NCBI GenBank assembly: GCA_009377525.1
Contig: WHTW01000075.1
Span: 1-36,245 of the forward strand
Direction of reading: 5' to 3'
From: Rhodospirillales bacterium
GTDB taxonomy: Bacteria > Pseudomonadota > Alphaproteobacteria > Reyranellales > Reyranellaceae
Length of the DNA: 36,245 bases
In this document: one piece after another, positions 15,392 through 23,619 of the stretch
Numbering within the stretch: position 1 is the stretch's first letter
Layout: each line of letters opens with the position of its first letter
Notes under the pieces: generated by a model
Told to the model about the DNA's origin: nothing
The model's input: the letters and a program-made list of their open reading frames with translations, nothing else
Databases searched by the model: none
Made by a program: the position numbers and the translations under genes

Positions 15392-16054
15392 ATGCCGCAA
15401 CAGCCTGTCCGCATCGCTCCCTCGATCCTGTCGGCCGACTTCGCCGCCCTCGGCCACGAGATCGAGGCGGTCACGGCAGCTGGCGCCGATTGGATCCATG
15501 TCGATGTCATGGACAACCACTTCGTGCCCAATCTCACCATCGGCCCGATGGTCGTGAAGGCGCTCAGGTCGCACAGCAAGCAGCCGTTCGACGTGCACCT
15601 CATGATCTCGCCGGTCGATCCGCTGGTGCCGGCCTTCGCCGAGGCCGGCGCCGACGTGATCTCCTTCCATCCAGAGGCCGGCCCGCACGTCCATCGCACC
15701 ATCCAGCTCATCAAGAGCCTGGGCAGGAAGGCGGGCTGCGTGCTCAATCCGGGCACACCGCTTGCCGCCATCGAGAACGTGCTGGGCGACCTCGACCTGG
15801 TGCTGGTGATGAGCGTCAACCCGGGCTTCGGCGGACAGGCCTTCATCGAGAGCCAGCTCGCCAAGATCGCGGCCCTGCGCAAGGCGATCGATGCGCTGGG
15901 CAAGCCGATCGACCTCGAGGTCGACGGCGGCGTCAATGTCGAGACCGCGCGGCGCTGCATCAAGGCCGGCGCCGACGTCCTGGTGGCGGGTACCGCGGTG
16001 TTCTCGGGCGGTCCCGACAAATATGCCGCCAACATCAAGGCGCTGCGCGCATGA
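15392..16054 (+). CDS. rpe: Ribulose-phosphate 3-epimerase
   Basis: A 220-residue TIM-barrel epimerase of standard length. It starts with IAPSILSADFAALGHEI, has the metal/acid motif WIHVDVMDNHFVPNLTIGP, the second metal histidine region DVHLMIS, the phosphate loop VMSVNPGFGGQ and the catalytic DLEVDGGVN. It interconverts ribulose 5-phosphate and xylulose 5-phosphate in the pentose phosphate and Calvin cycles. It lies 34 bp after prephenate dehydratase, and its stop overlaps the ATG of the next gene (ATGA), indicating translational coupling. Confidence 0.97.
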   Translation: MPQQPVRIAPSILSADFAALGHEIEAVTAAGADWIHVDVMDNHFVPNLTIGPMVVKALRSHSKQPFDVHLMISPVDPLVPAFAEAGADVISFHPEAGPHVHRTIQLIKSLGRKAGCVLNPGTPLAAIENVLGDLDLVLVMSVNPGFGGQAFIESQLAKIAALRKAIDALGKPIDLEVDGGVNVETARRCIKAGADVLVAGTAVFSGGPDKYAANIKALRA

Positions 16055-16551
16055 CGGTCACGCAGCAGGCCCTCGCGATCGCGCGGATCCAGACCGGCCA
16101 GGGCGCCGCCGAGGACAAGGCGCGAGTCGTCGCCTGGGATCGCCTCAATGGCTTGCTCTCGACGCTCGATTCCAAGACGTCGGTGCTGCTGCGCTTCAAC
16201 GCCATCGTCGTTGCGGCGCTGGCGTATGTCCTGATCATCAGCGCCGCTGAGCCGTTCATGGGAACCAACCCGACCGTCAAGTTGGTGGGCACGCTGATCG
16301 GTCATGCTAGCCTGCTGGTCAGCGTCGTGAGTTGCGGCTTCGCCTTTCCGGTGATCAACGTGCAGTGGGATTTCTTCGGCATGCGGATCGATCGGCCGCT
16401 CGACGCCGAGTCTCCTTTCGACGATACCGCCCTGCAACGCTTGGGCGACCTCGTCGCCCATCGCACGCGCCTCTATTCCTGGGCGTGGCGGCTGGCCGTC
16501 GCCGGCGGAATTGGCTTTGCGATCCTTGTCGGCATCGGCACCCTGCACTGA
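16051..16551 (+). CDS. Small membrane protein, possibly PycTM/DUF5706-like
   Basis: A 166-residue protein coupled to rpe by an ATGA overlap. A soluble N-terminal helix region (residues 1-45, ending LNGLLSTLDSKTSVLLRFNAI) precedes two adjacent membrane helices (about 47-68 and 75-100) and a C-terminal helix (about 147-164). The pattern L-x3-D-x-K-x3-LL-x-x-NA followed by a helical hairpin recalls the PycTM (DUF5706) and SLATT-type membrane proteins, but the match is by eye and weak. No nucleotide cyclase or other defence gene is near, and it precedes a GST-like gene by 14 bp. Function unknown. Confidence 0.6.
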   Translation: MTVTQQALAIARIQTGQGAAEDKARVVAWDRLNGLLSTLDSKTSVLLRFNAIVVAALAYVLIISAAEPFMGTNPTVKLVGTLIGHASLLVSVVSCGFAFPVINVQWDFFGMRIDRPLDAESPFDDTALQRLGDLVAHRTRLYSWAWRLAVAGGIGFAILVGIGTLH

Positions 16552-16565
16552 AAGCAGGAGTGACC

Positions 16566-17489
16566 ATGGCCGACATCATCCTTCATCACTATGCCGCCTC
16601 GCCGTTCGCCGAGAAGGTGCGCATCGCCCTCGGCTTCAAGCAGGCGGCCTGGATGTCGGTCGACATCCCCAACGTCATGCCCAAGCCCGACCTGATGCCG
16701 CTGACCGGCGGCTATCGCAAGACGCCGGTGATGCAGATCGGAGCCGACATCTACTGCGACACCCAGCTCATCATGCTGGAGCTCGACAAGCGCCTGCCCG
16801 TGCCGGGCCTTTTGCCCAAGGGCCGCGAGGGCGAAGCGCGCGCGATCGCCATGTGGGTCGACCGCAACATCTTCTCGCCGGCTGTCGGCGTGGTCATGAG
16901 CCAGATCCCGATCGAGGGCAGGTTCGGCGAGACCTTCAAGAAGGACCGCAGCGAATTCTCCGGCCGCTCGTTCGACCCGGAACGCCTGCGCGCGGCGCTG
17001 CCGGTGGTGCGCGACCAGACCTATGCCCTGCTGTCTCTGGCCAGGACGATGCTCAGCGACGGCCGCAAGTTCCTGCTGGGGGCGGAGCCCTGCCTGGCCG
17101 ACTGCGCGCTCTACAATCCGGTGTGGTTCATCCAAAGCCAGCTCGGCGACACGGCCGCGCCGCTCGACCGGCTGCCCGACATCGTCGCCTGGTCGCAGCG
17201 CATGAAGGCGCTGGGCGGCGGCAAGCGCACCGACATCACGGCAGGGGAGGCGCTCGACATCGCCAAGGCGGCCGAACCCGGGACCACGCTCTTCGACGTC
17301 AACGATCCCAGCGGGCTCAAGGCCGGCCAGAAGATCAGCGTCACGCCGGACGACACCGGCAGAGTGCCGGTTGAGGGTATCGTGGTCGGCCTCACGCCCG
17401 ATCGCGTCTCGATCCAGCGCAGCGATCCACGCGTGGGCGACGTCGTGGTCCACTTCCCACGCGCGGGCTTCCTCGTCGTCCCGCTATAG
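16566..17489 (+). CDS. Glutathione S-transferase-like protein with extra C-terminal domain
   Basis: A 307-residue protein. Residues 1-80 form a thioredoxin-fold GST N-domain (IILHHYAASPFAEKVRIAL, then YRKTPVMQIGADIYCDTQLIM, which holds the cis-Pro TPV and the glutamate/aspartate-Thr glutathione contact region). Residues 85-230 are an all-helical GST C-domain (LADCALYNPVWF). The last 80 residues form a small beta-rich module (SGLKAGQKISVTPDDTGRVPVEGIVVGLTPDRVSIQR) not found in ordinary GSTs. AGGAG lies six bases before the ATG. Likely a soluble, possibly detoxifying enzyme; substrate unknown. Its stop overlaps the convergent PhzF gene by six bases. Confidence 0.85.
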   Translation: MADIILHHYAASPFAEKVRIALGFKQAAWMSVDIPNVMPKPDLMPLTGGYRKTPVMQIGADIYCDTQLIMLELDKRLPVPGLLPKGREGEARAIAMWVDRNIFSPAVGVVMSQIPIEGRFGETFKKDRSEFSGRSFDPERLRAALPVVRDQTYALLSLARTMLSDGRKFLLGAEPCLADCALYNPVWFIQSQLGDTAAPLDRLPDIVAWSQRMKALGGGKRTDITAGEALDIAKAAEPGTTLFDVNDPSGLKAGQKISVTPDDTGRVPVEGIVVGLTPDRVSIQRSDPRVGDVVVHFPRAGFLVVPL

Positions 17490-18374
17490 CGAGATATCGC
17501 CCTTCAGCACCGGCACGCAGCCGCCGCCGACGCTGGCGCGGATGCCGTCGGAGGCGCGCCACGCCGTGCAAGCAAGCAGGCTTGGCCGGCCCATCTCGAC
17601 GCCCTGGGTGATGTCGTAGCGCGCCTTGTCCGCGGCGCCGAGCGACAGCAGCAGGGCGGCGAGCGGCGTCGCTGCGCTGCCGGTGGCCGCATCCTCGATC
17701 GTGCCGGACAGCGGCGAGAACATGCGGGCGCGCAAGCGCGTCGCCTCGGCGCTCTTGCCGTCATGAGCGTAGAGGTAGAGCGGCAGGCGGCGCGGCCCTG
17801 GGAACGGGAAGACTTCTCGCGCCGCCTTGAAGCGCGCCAGGTCGGGCACGGCGCGCGTCAGCGCGGCGGGCGTGACCTCGGCGACGACAAAGGAATTGCC
17901 GACCGACGCCACGACGGGCTGGTGCGCGGCGACGACGACTTCGCGTGGGTCGATGCCGACGCAGCCCGCTACCAGGTCGGCGGGCATCTCCTCGGCGAGC
18001 GACAACGGCTGCGGGGCCGCGATGGTGACGACGCCGGCATCGCCGGTGCGAACCTCGACCAGGCCGGCGATCTCCTCGAAGCGCAACAGGCCGTCGCGGG
18101 CGCGGCCCATGCCGGCCAACACCCAGCCGGTGCCGACATTGGGATGGCCGGCGAACGGCATCTCAGCGGTGCGGTTGAAGATGCGCACGCGCGCGGAGTT
18201 TGCCGGGTTGGCCGGCGGCAGGACGAAGGTCGTCTCGCTGAGGTTGAATTCCGCGGCCAGCGACTGCATCTCGCCGTCGCTGAGACCTTGTGCGTCGGGA
18301 AACACCGCCAGCGGATTACCGCCGAAGCGCCGGTCGGTGAAGACGTCGACTGTGACAAACGAGAAGGCGCGCAT
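17484..18374 (-). CDS. PhzF-family isomerase
   Basis: A 296-residue PhzF/diaminopimelate-epimerase-fold protein. It begins FVTVDVFTDRRFGGNPLAVF and has the catalytic glutamate at Glu47 in NLSETTFV. It also has EMPFAGHPNVGTGW in the N-half and IEDAATGSAATPLAALL in the C-half. Family members isomerise or epimerise small cyclic acids; true PhzF belongs to phenazine synthesis, but no other phenazine gene is present, so this is an uncharacterised homologue. The ATG at 18374 has GAGAG upstream and follows the sugar-phosphate isomerase-like gene by 10 bp, so the two are likely one operon. Confidence 0.9.
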   Translation of the reverse strand: MRAFSFVTVDVFTDRRFGGNPLAVFPDAQGLSDGEMQSLAAEFNLSETTFVLPPANPANSARVRIFNRTAEMPFAGHPNVGTGWVLAGMGRARDGLLRFEEIAGLVEVRTGDAGVVTIAAPQPLSLAEEMPADLVAGCVGIDPREVVVAAHQPVVASVGNSFVVAEVTPAALTRAVPDLARFKAAREVFPFPGPRRLPLYLYAHDGKSAEATRLRARMFSPLSGTIEDAATGSAATPLAALLLSLGAADKARYDITQGVEMGRPSLLACTAWRASDGIRASVGGGCVPVLKGDISL

Positions 18375-18384
18375 CACGTACTCT

Positions 18385-19314
18385 CTACACGACCTCGACG
18401 CCGATCTCGGCGGCGATCCGGCGCAGGCCGGCGAGCGAGCGCGCCGTGGCGTTGCGCCCATCCTGGGGGCAGTGGGTCTCGATACTGGCCAGCACCTCCT
18501 TGGTCTCGACCCCGCTCAGCAACCGCTTGAGCTCGGCCGGCCACGGCACGTCGCCGTCGCCCAGCGGCACGGTGCGGTTCGCCGACAGGTCGCGGTCCTT
18601 GAGATGGATGGCCGTGGTGAAAGGAGCGAGAACGGCGATATCGCCATCGCTCGGGCGTTCGCCGGTCGACCAGGCATTGGCGATGTCGACCAGGGGCCGC
18701 AGGTAACGCAGCTTCGGCTGGTTGTCCTGCTCGAACTCCTCCTCCTCGTCGGGAGTCGCTTCCTTGGAGGCCTTCTCATCGGCCACGAAGAAGGCAGCAA
18801 GTTCGGCGATATTGCCGACATTGCAGACCGGTTCGTTCTCGAGCTGCAGCGTGATGTCATAGTGGCCGGCAAGGCCCAGCAACTTGGTGAGATGGTCGGT
18901 CAGCTTGCCGAGATCGGCGGGCCGGAAGCCGCCGTAGCGCAGATAGCTGAAAATCCGCATGTGGGGTGCACCCAGGATCACCGCGATCTGCATGGCGTGC
19001 GCCACCCAATCCTCGACCGGGCATTCCTTGGGATCGAAGGCGAAGTCGACCTTGCGGCCGGCACCGGTCCATTTGCCGGGAGCCTTCCACTTGAACGCGG
19101 GAGACACGAAGGCCGGCACGGTGATCCCAGCCTTCTCCAAGGTCCGACTGATATGGATGACCTCCTCGGTCTTCATGCTGAGGAGGTTGCGCCCGCCCAC
19201 GGTGCGCATGTCGAGGCACTTGAGCCCGTGCTCATGGGCAAAGGAGATCATTTCATCCAGAGACGGCCCGATTTCGTCGCCGATGACGGATAGCTGAAGG
19301 CGTGGAAGGGTCAT
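18385..19314 (-). CDS. Sugar phosphate isomerase/epimerase-like TIM barrel
   Basis: A 309-residue AP-endonuclease-2-type TIM-barrel protein. Metal-binding positions are suggested by LQLENEP (Glu on a central strand), the D-I-A-N-A segment (LVDIANAW), AIHLKDRD (His/Asp) and ASIETH (Glu). The family includes xylose isomerase-like epimerases and inosose dehydratases. An acidic loop of about 14 residues (ATPDEEEEFEQDNQ) is inserted near residue 190. It precedes the PhzF gene by 10 bp. The substrate is unknown; a carbohydrate or inositol derivative is a family-based guess. The start codon overlaps the upstream region of the divergent ATPase gene. Confidence 0.85.
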   Translation of the reverse strand: MTLPRLQLSVIGDEIGPSLDEMISFAHEHGLKCLDMRTVGGRNLLSMKTEEVIHISRTLEKAGITVPAFVSPAFKWKAPGKWTGAGRKVDFAFDPKECPVEDWVAHAMQIAVILGAPHMRIFSYLRYGGFRPADLGKLTDHLTKLLGLAGHYDITLQLENEPVCNVGNIAELAAFFVADEKASKEATPDEEEEFEQDNQPKLRYLRPLVDIANAWSTGERPSDGDIAVLAPFTTAIHLKDRDLSANRTVPLGDGDVPWPAELKRLLSGVETKEVLASIETHCPQDGRNATARSLAGLRRIAAEIGVEVV

Positions 19315-19378
19315 GTCCCGAGCCTACTATGGCTCCATAACTTTGGCTAAAGTCGAATGTGCGACCGATGGAGACGGC

Positions 19379-21031
19379 ATGAGCGACGACACGGCGATCT
19401 TCGTGGGAACGAGCGACGTCGACCAGTTCCTCCTCCTGAAATACGCCAATCGGCACGGCCTGATCGCCGGCGCCACCGGGACCGGCAAGACCGTGACCCT
19501 GCAGACGATCGCCGAGGGTTTTTCCGCTTACGGCGTGCCGGTCTTCATGGCCGACGTCAAAGGCGACCTGTCGGGCGTCAGCCAGGCTGGCGGCGACAAT
19601 CCGCGCGCCGTCGAGCGAGCCACGCAGCTCAGGATCGAAGGCTACGCCGGACGCGCCTTCCCGACGATCTACTGGGACCTGTTCGGCGAGAAGGGCCATC
19701 CGGTGCGCACCACGGTGACGGAGATCGGTCCGGTGCTGATGGCCCGCCTGCTGCAGCTCAACGACACGCAGGAAGGCGTGCTCAACATCGTCTTCAAGGT
19801 CGCCGATGAGCAGGGCCTGCTGCTGCTCGATTTCAAGGACCTGCAGACCGTGCTGCAATGGACGGCCGAGAATGCCGGTTCGCTCACCACCAAATACGGC
19901 AACGTCAGCAAGTCGTCGATCGGCGCCATCCAGCGCGCCCTGCTGACCCTCCAGCAACAGGGCGGCGAGCGCTTCTTCGGCGAGCCCGCGCTCGATCTCA
20001 AGGACATGATCGGCCACGACGCGGCGGGCATGGGCGCCATCAACATCCTCGCCGCCGACCGGCTGATGCAGAGCCCGCGCCTCTACGCCACGTTCCTGCT
20101 CTGGCTGCTGTCGGAACTGTTCGAGGTGATGCCCGAGATCGGCGATCCGGAGCGGCCGAAGTTCGTGTTCTTCTTCGACGAGGCGCATCTGCTATTCGAC
20201 GATGCGCCAAAGGCGCTGCTCGGAAAGATCGAGCAGGTCGTGCGGCTGATCCGCTCGAAGGGCGTGGGCATCTACTTCATCACCCAGAATCCGCTCGACA
20301 TTCCTGAGTCGGTGCTGGGTCAGCTCGGCAACCGCGTGCAGCATGCGCTGCGCGCTTTCACGCCACGCGACCAGAAGGCGGTGAAGACCGCGGCCGAGAC
20401 CTTCCGCCCGAACAAGAAGTTCGACGCCCAGGCCGCCATCACCGAGCTGGGCGTCGGCGAGGCGCTGGTATCCTTCCTCGACACCAAGGGCGTGCCCGAA
20501 CCGGTCGAGCGCTGCTTCGTCGCGCCGCCGCGCGGCCGCATCGGCCTGGTGACCGAGGCCGAGCGAGCGGCCGCGATCAAGGCAAGTCCGCTTGCCGACA
20601 AGTATGAGCGCACGGTCGATCGCGAATCGGCCTACGAGGTGCTGACCGGGCGGGCCGACAGCGGCCAGGTCGCGCACGAGGAGGACGTTCCGGCGCCGCA
20701 GCCGGGCCGCCGCGGCCAGTACGACGCTGCACCGCCGCCGCCTGCAGACAAGCCGCCTGCGTCGGGTCCATGGGGCCGTTCACGCATCCCGCAGACGGAA
20801 ACCGCCGAGCCGAAGGCCAAGCCACGGTTGCGCGAGGCCCGGCCCGCGCCGCCACCCCCGCCCCCGCGCGAGCCGAAGGCGCCCGCCCGGCGCGGCGATA
20901 CGCTTGGCGAGGCGATGATGAAGTCCGCCGGCCGCACGGTTGCCAATGTCATCGTGCGCGAAGCGACCAAGGCCGTCATGAGGAACGGCCGCTCGATCCT
21001 TCGCGGCGTGCTGGGCTCGCTGGTGAAGTAG
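19379..21031 (+). CDS. DUF853/HerA-like P-loop ATPase (YjgR-like)
   Basis: A 550-residue AAA-type ATPase. The Walker A motif GATGTGKTVT is near residues 33-42; the Walker B-like strand is KFVFFFDEAHLLF near 260-272, followed by the RSKGVGIYFITQNP sensor strand. These and the opening DVDQFLLLKYANRHGLIAG match the DUF853 group related to HerA/FtsK translocases. The C-terminal 120 residues are Pro/Ala/Arg-rich and low in complexity (about 430-520), ending in a basic amphipathic helix (ATKAVMRNGRSILRGVLGSLVK). The role is not established; DNA or protein translocation is suggested only by the fold. The ATG at 19379 has GGAG five bases upstream, better than an earlier start at 19313. Confidence 0.9.
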   Translation: MSDDTAIFVGTSDVDQFLLLKYANRHGLIAGATGTGKTVTLQTIAEGFSAYGVPVFMADVKGDLSGVSQAGGDNPRAVERATQLRIEGYAGRAFPTIYWDLFGEKGHPVRTTVTEIGPVLMARLLQLNDTQEGVLNIVFKVADEQGLLLLDFKDLQTVLQWTAENAGSLTTKYGNVSKSSIGAIQRALLTLQQQGGERFFGEPALDLKDMIGHDAAGMGAINILAADRLMQSPRLYATFLLWLLSELFEVMPEIGDPERPKFVFFFDEAHLLFDDAPKALLGKIEQVVRLIRSKGVGIYFITQNPLDIPESVLGQLGNRVQHALRAFTPRDQKAVKTAAETFRPNKKFDAQAAITELGVGEALVSFLDTKGVPEPVERCFVAPPRGRIGLVTEAERAAAIKASPLADKYERTVDRESAYEVLTGRADSGQVAHEEDVPAPQPGRRGQYDAAPPPPADKPPASGPWGRSRIPQTETAEPKAKPRLREARPAPPPPPPREPKAPARRGDTLGEAMMKSAGRTVANVIVREATKAVMRNGRSILRGVLGSLVK

Positions 21032-21036
21032 TCGGG

Positions 21037-21193
21037 GCGCGGACCTCCAGGTCCGCTCGTATTCTTTCGGACCGCGCGCATCTTGCGCGCTCATGAGTCA
21101 TGAGCGTAGGGAGCCGAATCGGCCTCTGGCCGATTCGGCGTAGGAGGCTCGCGGTCCGGAAGAGAACACATGAGCGGACCTGGAGGTCCGCGC
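21037..21193. repeat. 157-bp mosaic palindromic element
   Basis: Nested inverted repeats occupy the gap between two convergent genes. The outer arms 21037-21058 and 21172-21193 match over 22 bp. Inner arms 21068-21076 and 21150-21158 match over 9 bp. Between them are three smaller stems: GCGCGCA/TGCGCGC (21074-21090), a 9-bp stem around 21097 (21088-21106), and GCCGAATCGGCC/GGCCGATTCGGC (21113-21139). The segment 21066-21097 recurs with few changes at 34161-34193. This is a REP/BIME-like mosaic; it could also stop transcription from both sides. Confidence 0.88.
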
Positions 21194-21206
21194 TCCGGCA
21201 AGACGA

Positions 21207-22328
21207 TCAGGCCAGCCGATCGAGTTCCTTGACGATGGCGTCGCCCATCTCCTGGGTACCGACCTTCTTGACGCCGTCGCTCTTGCCGCCGGCCAGCAGG
21301 TCGGCGGTGCGGTAGCCGGCCTTCAGCACGTTCTCGACGGCGGTCTCGACCAGGTCGGCTTCCTTGCCAAGATCGAAGGAGTAGCGAAGCATCATGGCGT
21401 AGGAGAGCGTCTCGGCCAGCGGATTGGCCAGGCCCTTGCCCGCAATGTCGGGTGCGCTGCCGTGGATCGGCTCATAGAGCGCCTTGCGCCGGCCGGTGGC
21501 GTCGGGCGCGCCGAGCGAAGCCGAGGGCAGCATGCCGAGCGAACCGGTCAGCATGGAAGCCTCGTCCGACAGGATGTCGCCGAACAGGTTGTCGGTGACG
21601 ATGACGTCGAACTGGTTCGGCGCGCGCAGGAGCTGCATGGCGAGCGCGTCGGCATACATGTGCTCGAGCTTCACGTCGGAATACTTCTCCTTGTGCAGCT
21701 TGGCCGCCTCCTCACGCCACAGCACGCCGGTGTGCATGACGTTGGCCTTCTCCGACGACATCACCTTGTTCTTGCGCTTGCGCGCCAATTCGAAGGCGAC
21801 GGCGCAGACGCGGCGGATCTCGCCCGCCGTGTAGCGCTGCGTGTCGAACGCCTCGACCTCGCCCCGGGCGTTGGTGTGGCGGCCGCGCGGCTCGCCGAAA
21901 TAGACGCCGCTCGTCAGCTCGCGGATGATCATGATGTCGAGGCCCTTGACGATCTCGGGCTTGAGCGAGCTGGCATCGATTAGCGCGTCGAACACCTTGG
22001 CCGGCCGCAGGTTGGCGAAGAGGTCCATCTCCTTGCGCAGGCGCAAGAGGCCGCGCTCCGGCTTCTTGTTGAACTCGACGTTGTCCCACTTCGGTCCGCC
22101 GACCGAGCCGAACAACACGGCATCGGCCTCGAGCGCCGTCTTCATGGTGGCGTCCGACAAGGGCACGCCGTGCTCGTCGAGAGCGGCGCCGCCGACCACG
22201 TCTTCCTTGATGTCGAAGCCGACCGCGCGCTTCTTGCCCATCCAGGCGATGATCTTGCGCACTTCGTTCATGACTTCGGGACCGATGCCGTCACCGGGCA
22301 GCACCAGCAGATTGTGGTTGGACGCCAT
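21207..22328 (-). CDS. leuB: 3-Isopropylmalate dehydrogenase
   Basis: A 373-residue member of the isocitrate/isopropylmalate dehydrogenase family. It has the N-terminal LVLPGDGIGPEV, the substrate arginines in LRLRKEMDLFANLRP, and the C-terminal metal and NAD elements DILSDEASMLTGSLGMLPSA and EPIHGSAPDIAGKGLANP. It oxidatively decarboxylates 3-isopropylmalate with NAD, the third step of leucine synthesis. It is the last gene of the minus-strand leuC...leuD-leuB set, 31 bp after leuD. A large palindromic element lies just beyond its stop. Confidence 0.97.
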   Translation of the reverse strand: MASNHNLLVLPGDGIGPEVMNEVRKIIAWMGKKRAVGFDIKEDVVGGAALDEHGVPLSDATMKTALEADAVLFGSVGGPKWDNVEFNKKPERGLLRLRKEMDLFANLRPAKVFDALIDASSLKPEIVKGLDIMIIRELTSGVYFGEPRGRHTNARGEVEAFDTQRYTAGEIRRVCAVAFELARKRKNKVMSSEKANVMHTGVLWREEAAKLHKEKYSDVKLEHMYADALAMQLLRAPNQFDVIVTDNLFGDILSDEASMLTGSLGMLPSASLGAPDATGRRKALYEPIHGSAPDIAGKGLANPLAETLSYAMMLRYSFDLGKEADLVETAVENVLKAGYRTADLLAGGKSDGVKKVGTQEMGDAIVKELDRLA

Positions 22329-22359
22329 TGTCTTCTTTCTCTTAACTAACTGTCGCTTG

Positions 22360-22974
22360 TCAGGATGCGGCGTGCAGCCAGGGCTGCGACTCCTTCTGGC
22401 GCGCCTCGAAGTCGTCGATCTCGGACTTCTTCTCCAGGGTAAGCCCGATGTCGTCGAGGCCGTTCAGCAGGCAATGCTTGCGGAACGGATCGATGTCGAA
22501 ATGCACCGTGCCGCCGTCGGGCCCCTTGATCTCCTGCTTCTCGAGATCGATCTCGATGATGGCGTTGGAGCCGCGGCTCACATCGTCCATCAGCTTGTCG
22601 ATGATCTCCTTCGGCATCTTGATCGGCAGGACGCCGTTCTTGAAGCAGTTGTTGTAGAAGATGTCGGCAAAATCCTCGGAGATGATGCAGCGGATGCCGA
22701 AGTCGAGCAGTGCCCACGGCGCGTGCTCACGGCTCGAGCCGCAGCCGAAGTTGGGACCGGCGACGAGGATCTTGGCGTTCTGATAGGCCGGCTGGTCGAG
22801 GATGAAGTCCTTCTTCTGCCCGTCGGCCGTCCAGCGCATCTCGTAGAACAGGCCGTCCTTCAGCCCGGTGCGCTTGATGGTCTTCAGGAACTGCTTGGGA
22901 ATGATCATGTCGGTGTCGACATTGACCATCGGCAGCGGTGCTGCGACGCCACGCAGCGTCGTGAATTTTTCCAT
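22360..22974 (-). CDS. leuD: 3-Isopropylmalate dehydratase small subunit
   Basis: A 204-residue LeuD of normal size. Diagnostic stretches are VNVDTDMIIPKQFL, FGCGSSREHAPWAL and the swivelling-domain IIEIDLEKQEI. With LeuC it isomerises 2-isopropylmalate to 3-isopropylmalate through dehydration and rehydration. The frame is open upstream to 23313 but the ATG at 22974 (MEKFTTLRG) is the family start and has AGGGAT upstream. It is separated from leuC by two RDD-domain membrane genes, so leuC and leuD are not directly adjacent. Confidence 0.97.
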   Translation of the reverse strand: MEKFTTLRGVAAPLPMVNVDTDMIIPKQFLKTIKRTGLKDGLFYEMRWTADGQKKDFILDQPAYQNAKILVAGPNFGCGSSREHAPWALLDFGIRCIISEDFADIFYNNCFKNGVLPIKMPKEIIDKLMDDVSRGSNAIIEIDLEKQEIKGPDGGTVHFDIDPFRKHCLLNGLDDIGLTLEKKSEIDDFEARQKESQPWLHAAS

Positions 22975-23021
22975 GAGATCCCTCGCGAAACGCCGGAATA
23001 AACGGGCTTTTGCCCCTCCGG

Positions 23022-23597
23022 TCAAGCCTGGCGCCGGGTGAGCACTGCCCCCGCCATTTTGTCGTGCAGGCCCTGTTTTCGCGCCGAAAAGGCGACGGCG
23101 ATGCAGGAAATGAAGGCGATCAGGGCGACCAGCGAGCTGATGCCGGTGCCGGCCAGGGCGGCAACCGAGGGCAGATAGATCGGCCAGGCGCGAAGGGAGG
23201 CCGTCAGGAGGTTCAGCCGTGCGCCGTTCTCGGTCGAGACGCGAATGCCCAGCATCCGCTTGCCGAGGGTGGCCTGCGCCGATGAGCTTTCCTGAAATGC
23301 GAAATAGGCCCACACGATCACCGCGTACACGATCATCTGCTGGGGCGAGATCAGGCTGTTGGCATATTCGACCCAGGCCTCGAGGTCAGGATTCTCGGGC
23401 AGGGGCGCCGTCGGCTCGGCGGGAAGAACCAGCACGATGAGCGACCAGACGATCCAGAGCGCGATGCTGTCGACGATCGCCGCCACGACCCGGGTCCAGA
23501 AACCGGCATAGTGCACGGCCGTCTCCGGTGGACGGGCATCCCACACCGGCGGAGGCGGTGGCGGCGGGACGGAGCCTGAGGTCGGCACACTCGGCAT
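23022..23597 (-). CDS. RDD-family membrane protein
   Basis: A 191-residue protein with a cytosolic Pro-rich head (seven prolines in a row near residues 11-17), then the RDD domain. Its first helix follows FWTRVVAAIVDSIALWIVW, with the conserved Arg and Asp. The second is MIVYAVIVWAYFAFQESS, ending in the QATLGKRMLGIRV loop, and a final hydrophobic pair ends in QGLHDKMAGAVLT. RDD proteins are small multi-helix membrane proteins of mostly unknown role, some linked to ion or proton transport. It lies between leuD and a second, broken RDD gene whose N-terminus (PPVWSDRP) is similar, suggesting tandem duplication. Confidence 0.88.
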   Translation of the reverse strand: MPSVPTSGSVPPPPPPPVWDARPPETAVHYAGFWTRVVAAIVDSIALWIVWSLIVLVLPAEPTAPLPENPDLEAWVEYANSLISPQQMIVYAVIVWAYFAFQESSSAQATLGKRMLGIRVSTENGARLNLLTASLRAWPIYLPSVAALAGTGISSLVALIAFISCIAVAFSARKQGLHDKMAGAVLTRRQA

Positions 23598-23619
23598 GTC
23601 GGTCTCCTGGCGATAATCG

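Noticed and set aside
14222..15694. 490-residue minus-strand open frame across pheA and rpe
   Set aside because: It lies opposite two clearly identified plus-strand enzymes and its translation is low-complexity Arg/His/Gly-rich.
16051..16551. Pycsar-type defence system
   Set aside because: There is no nucleotide cyclase or other defence gene nearby and the gene is coupled to rpe; only the membrane protein resemblance remains.
17484..18374. Phenazine biosynthesis locus
   Set aside because: Only a PhzF-fold protein is present; no other phenazine gene is in the window.
21037..21193. Bidirectional rho-independent terminator
   Set aside because: The stems are strong but none is followed by a T tract on either strand, so a dispersed repeat element fits better; termination by structure alone is not excluded.
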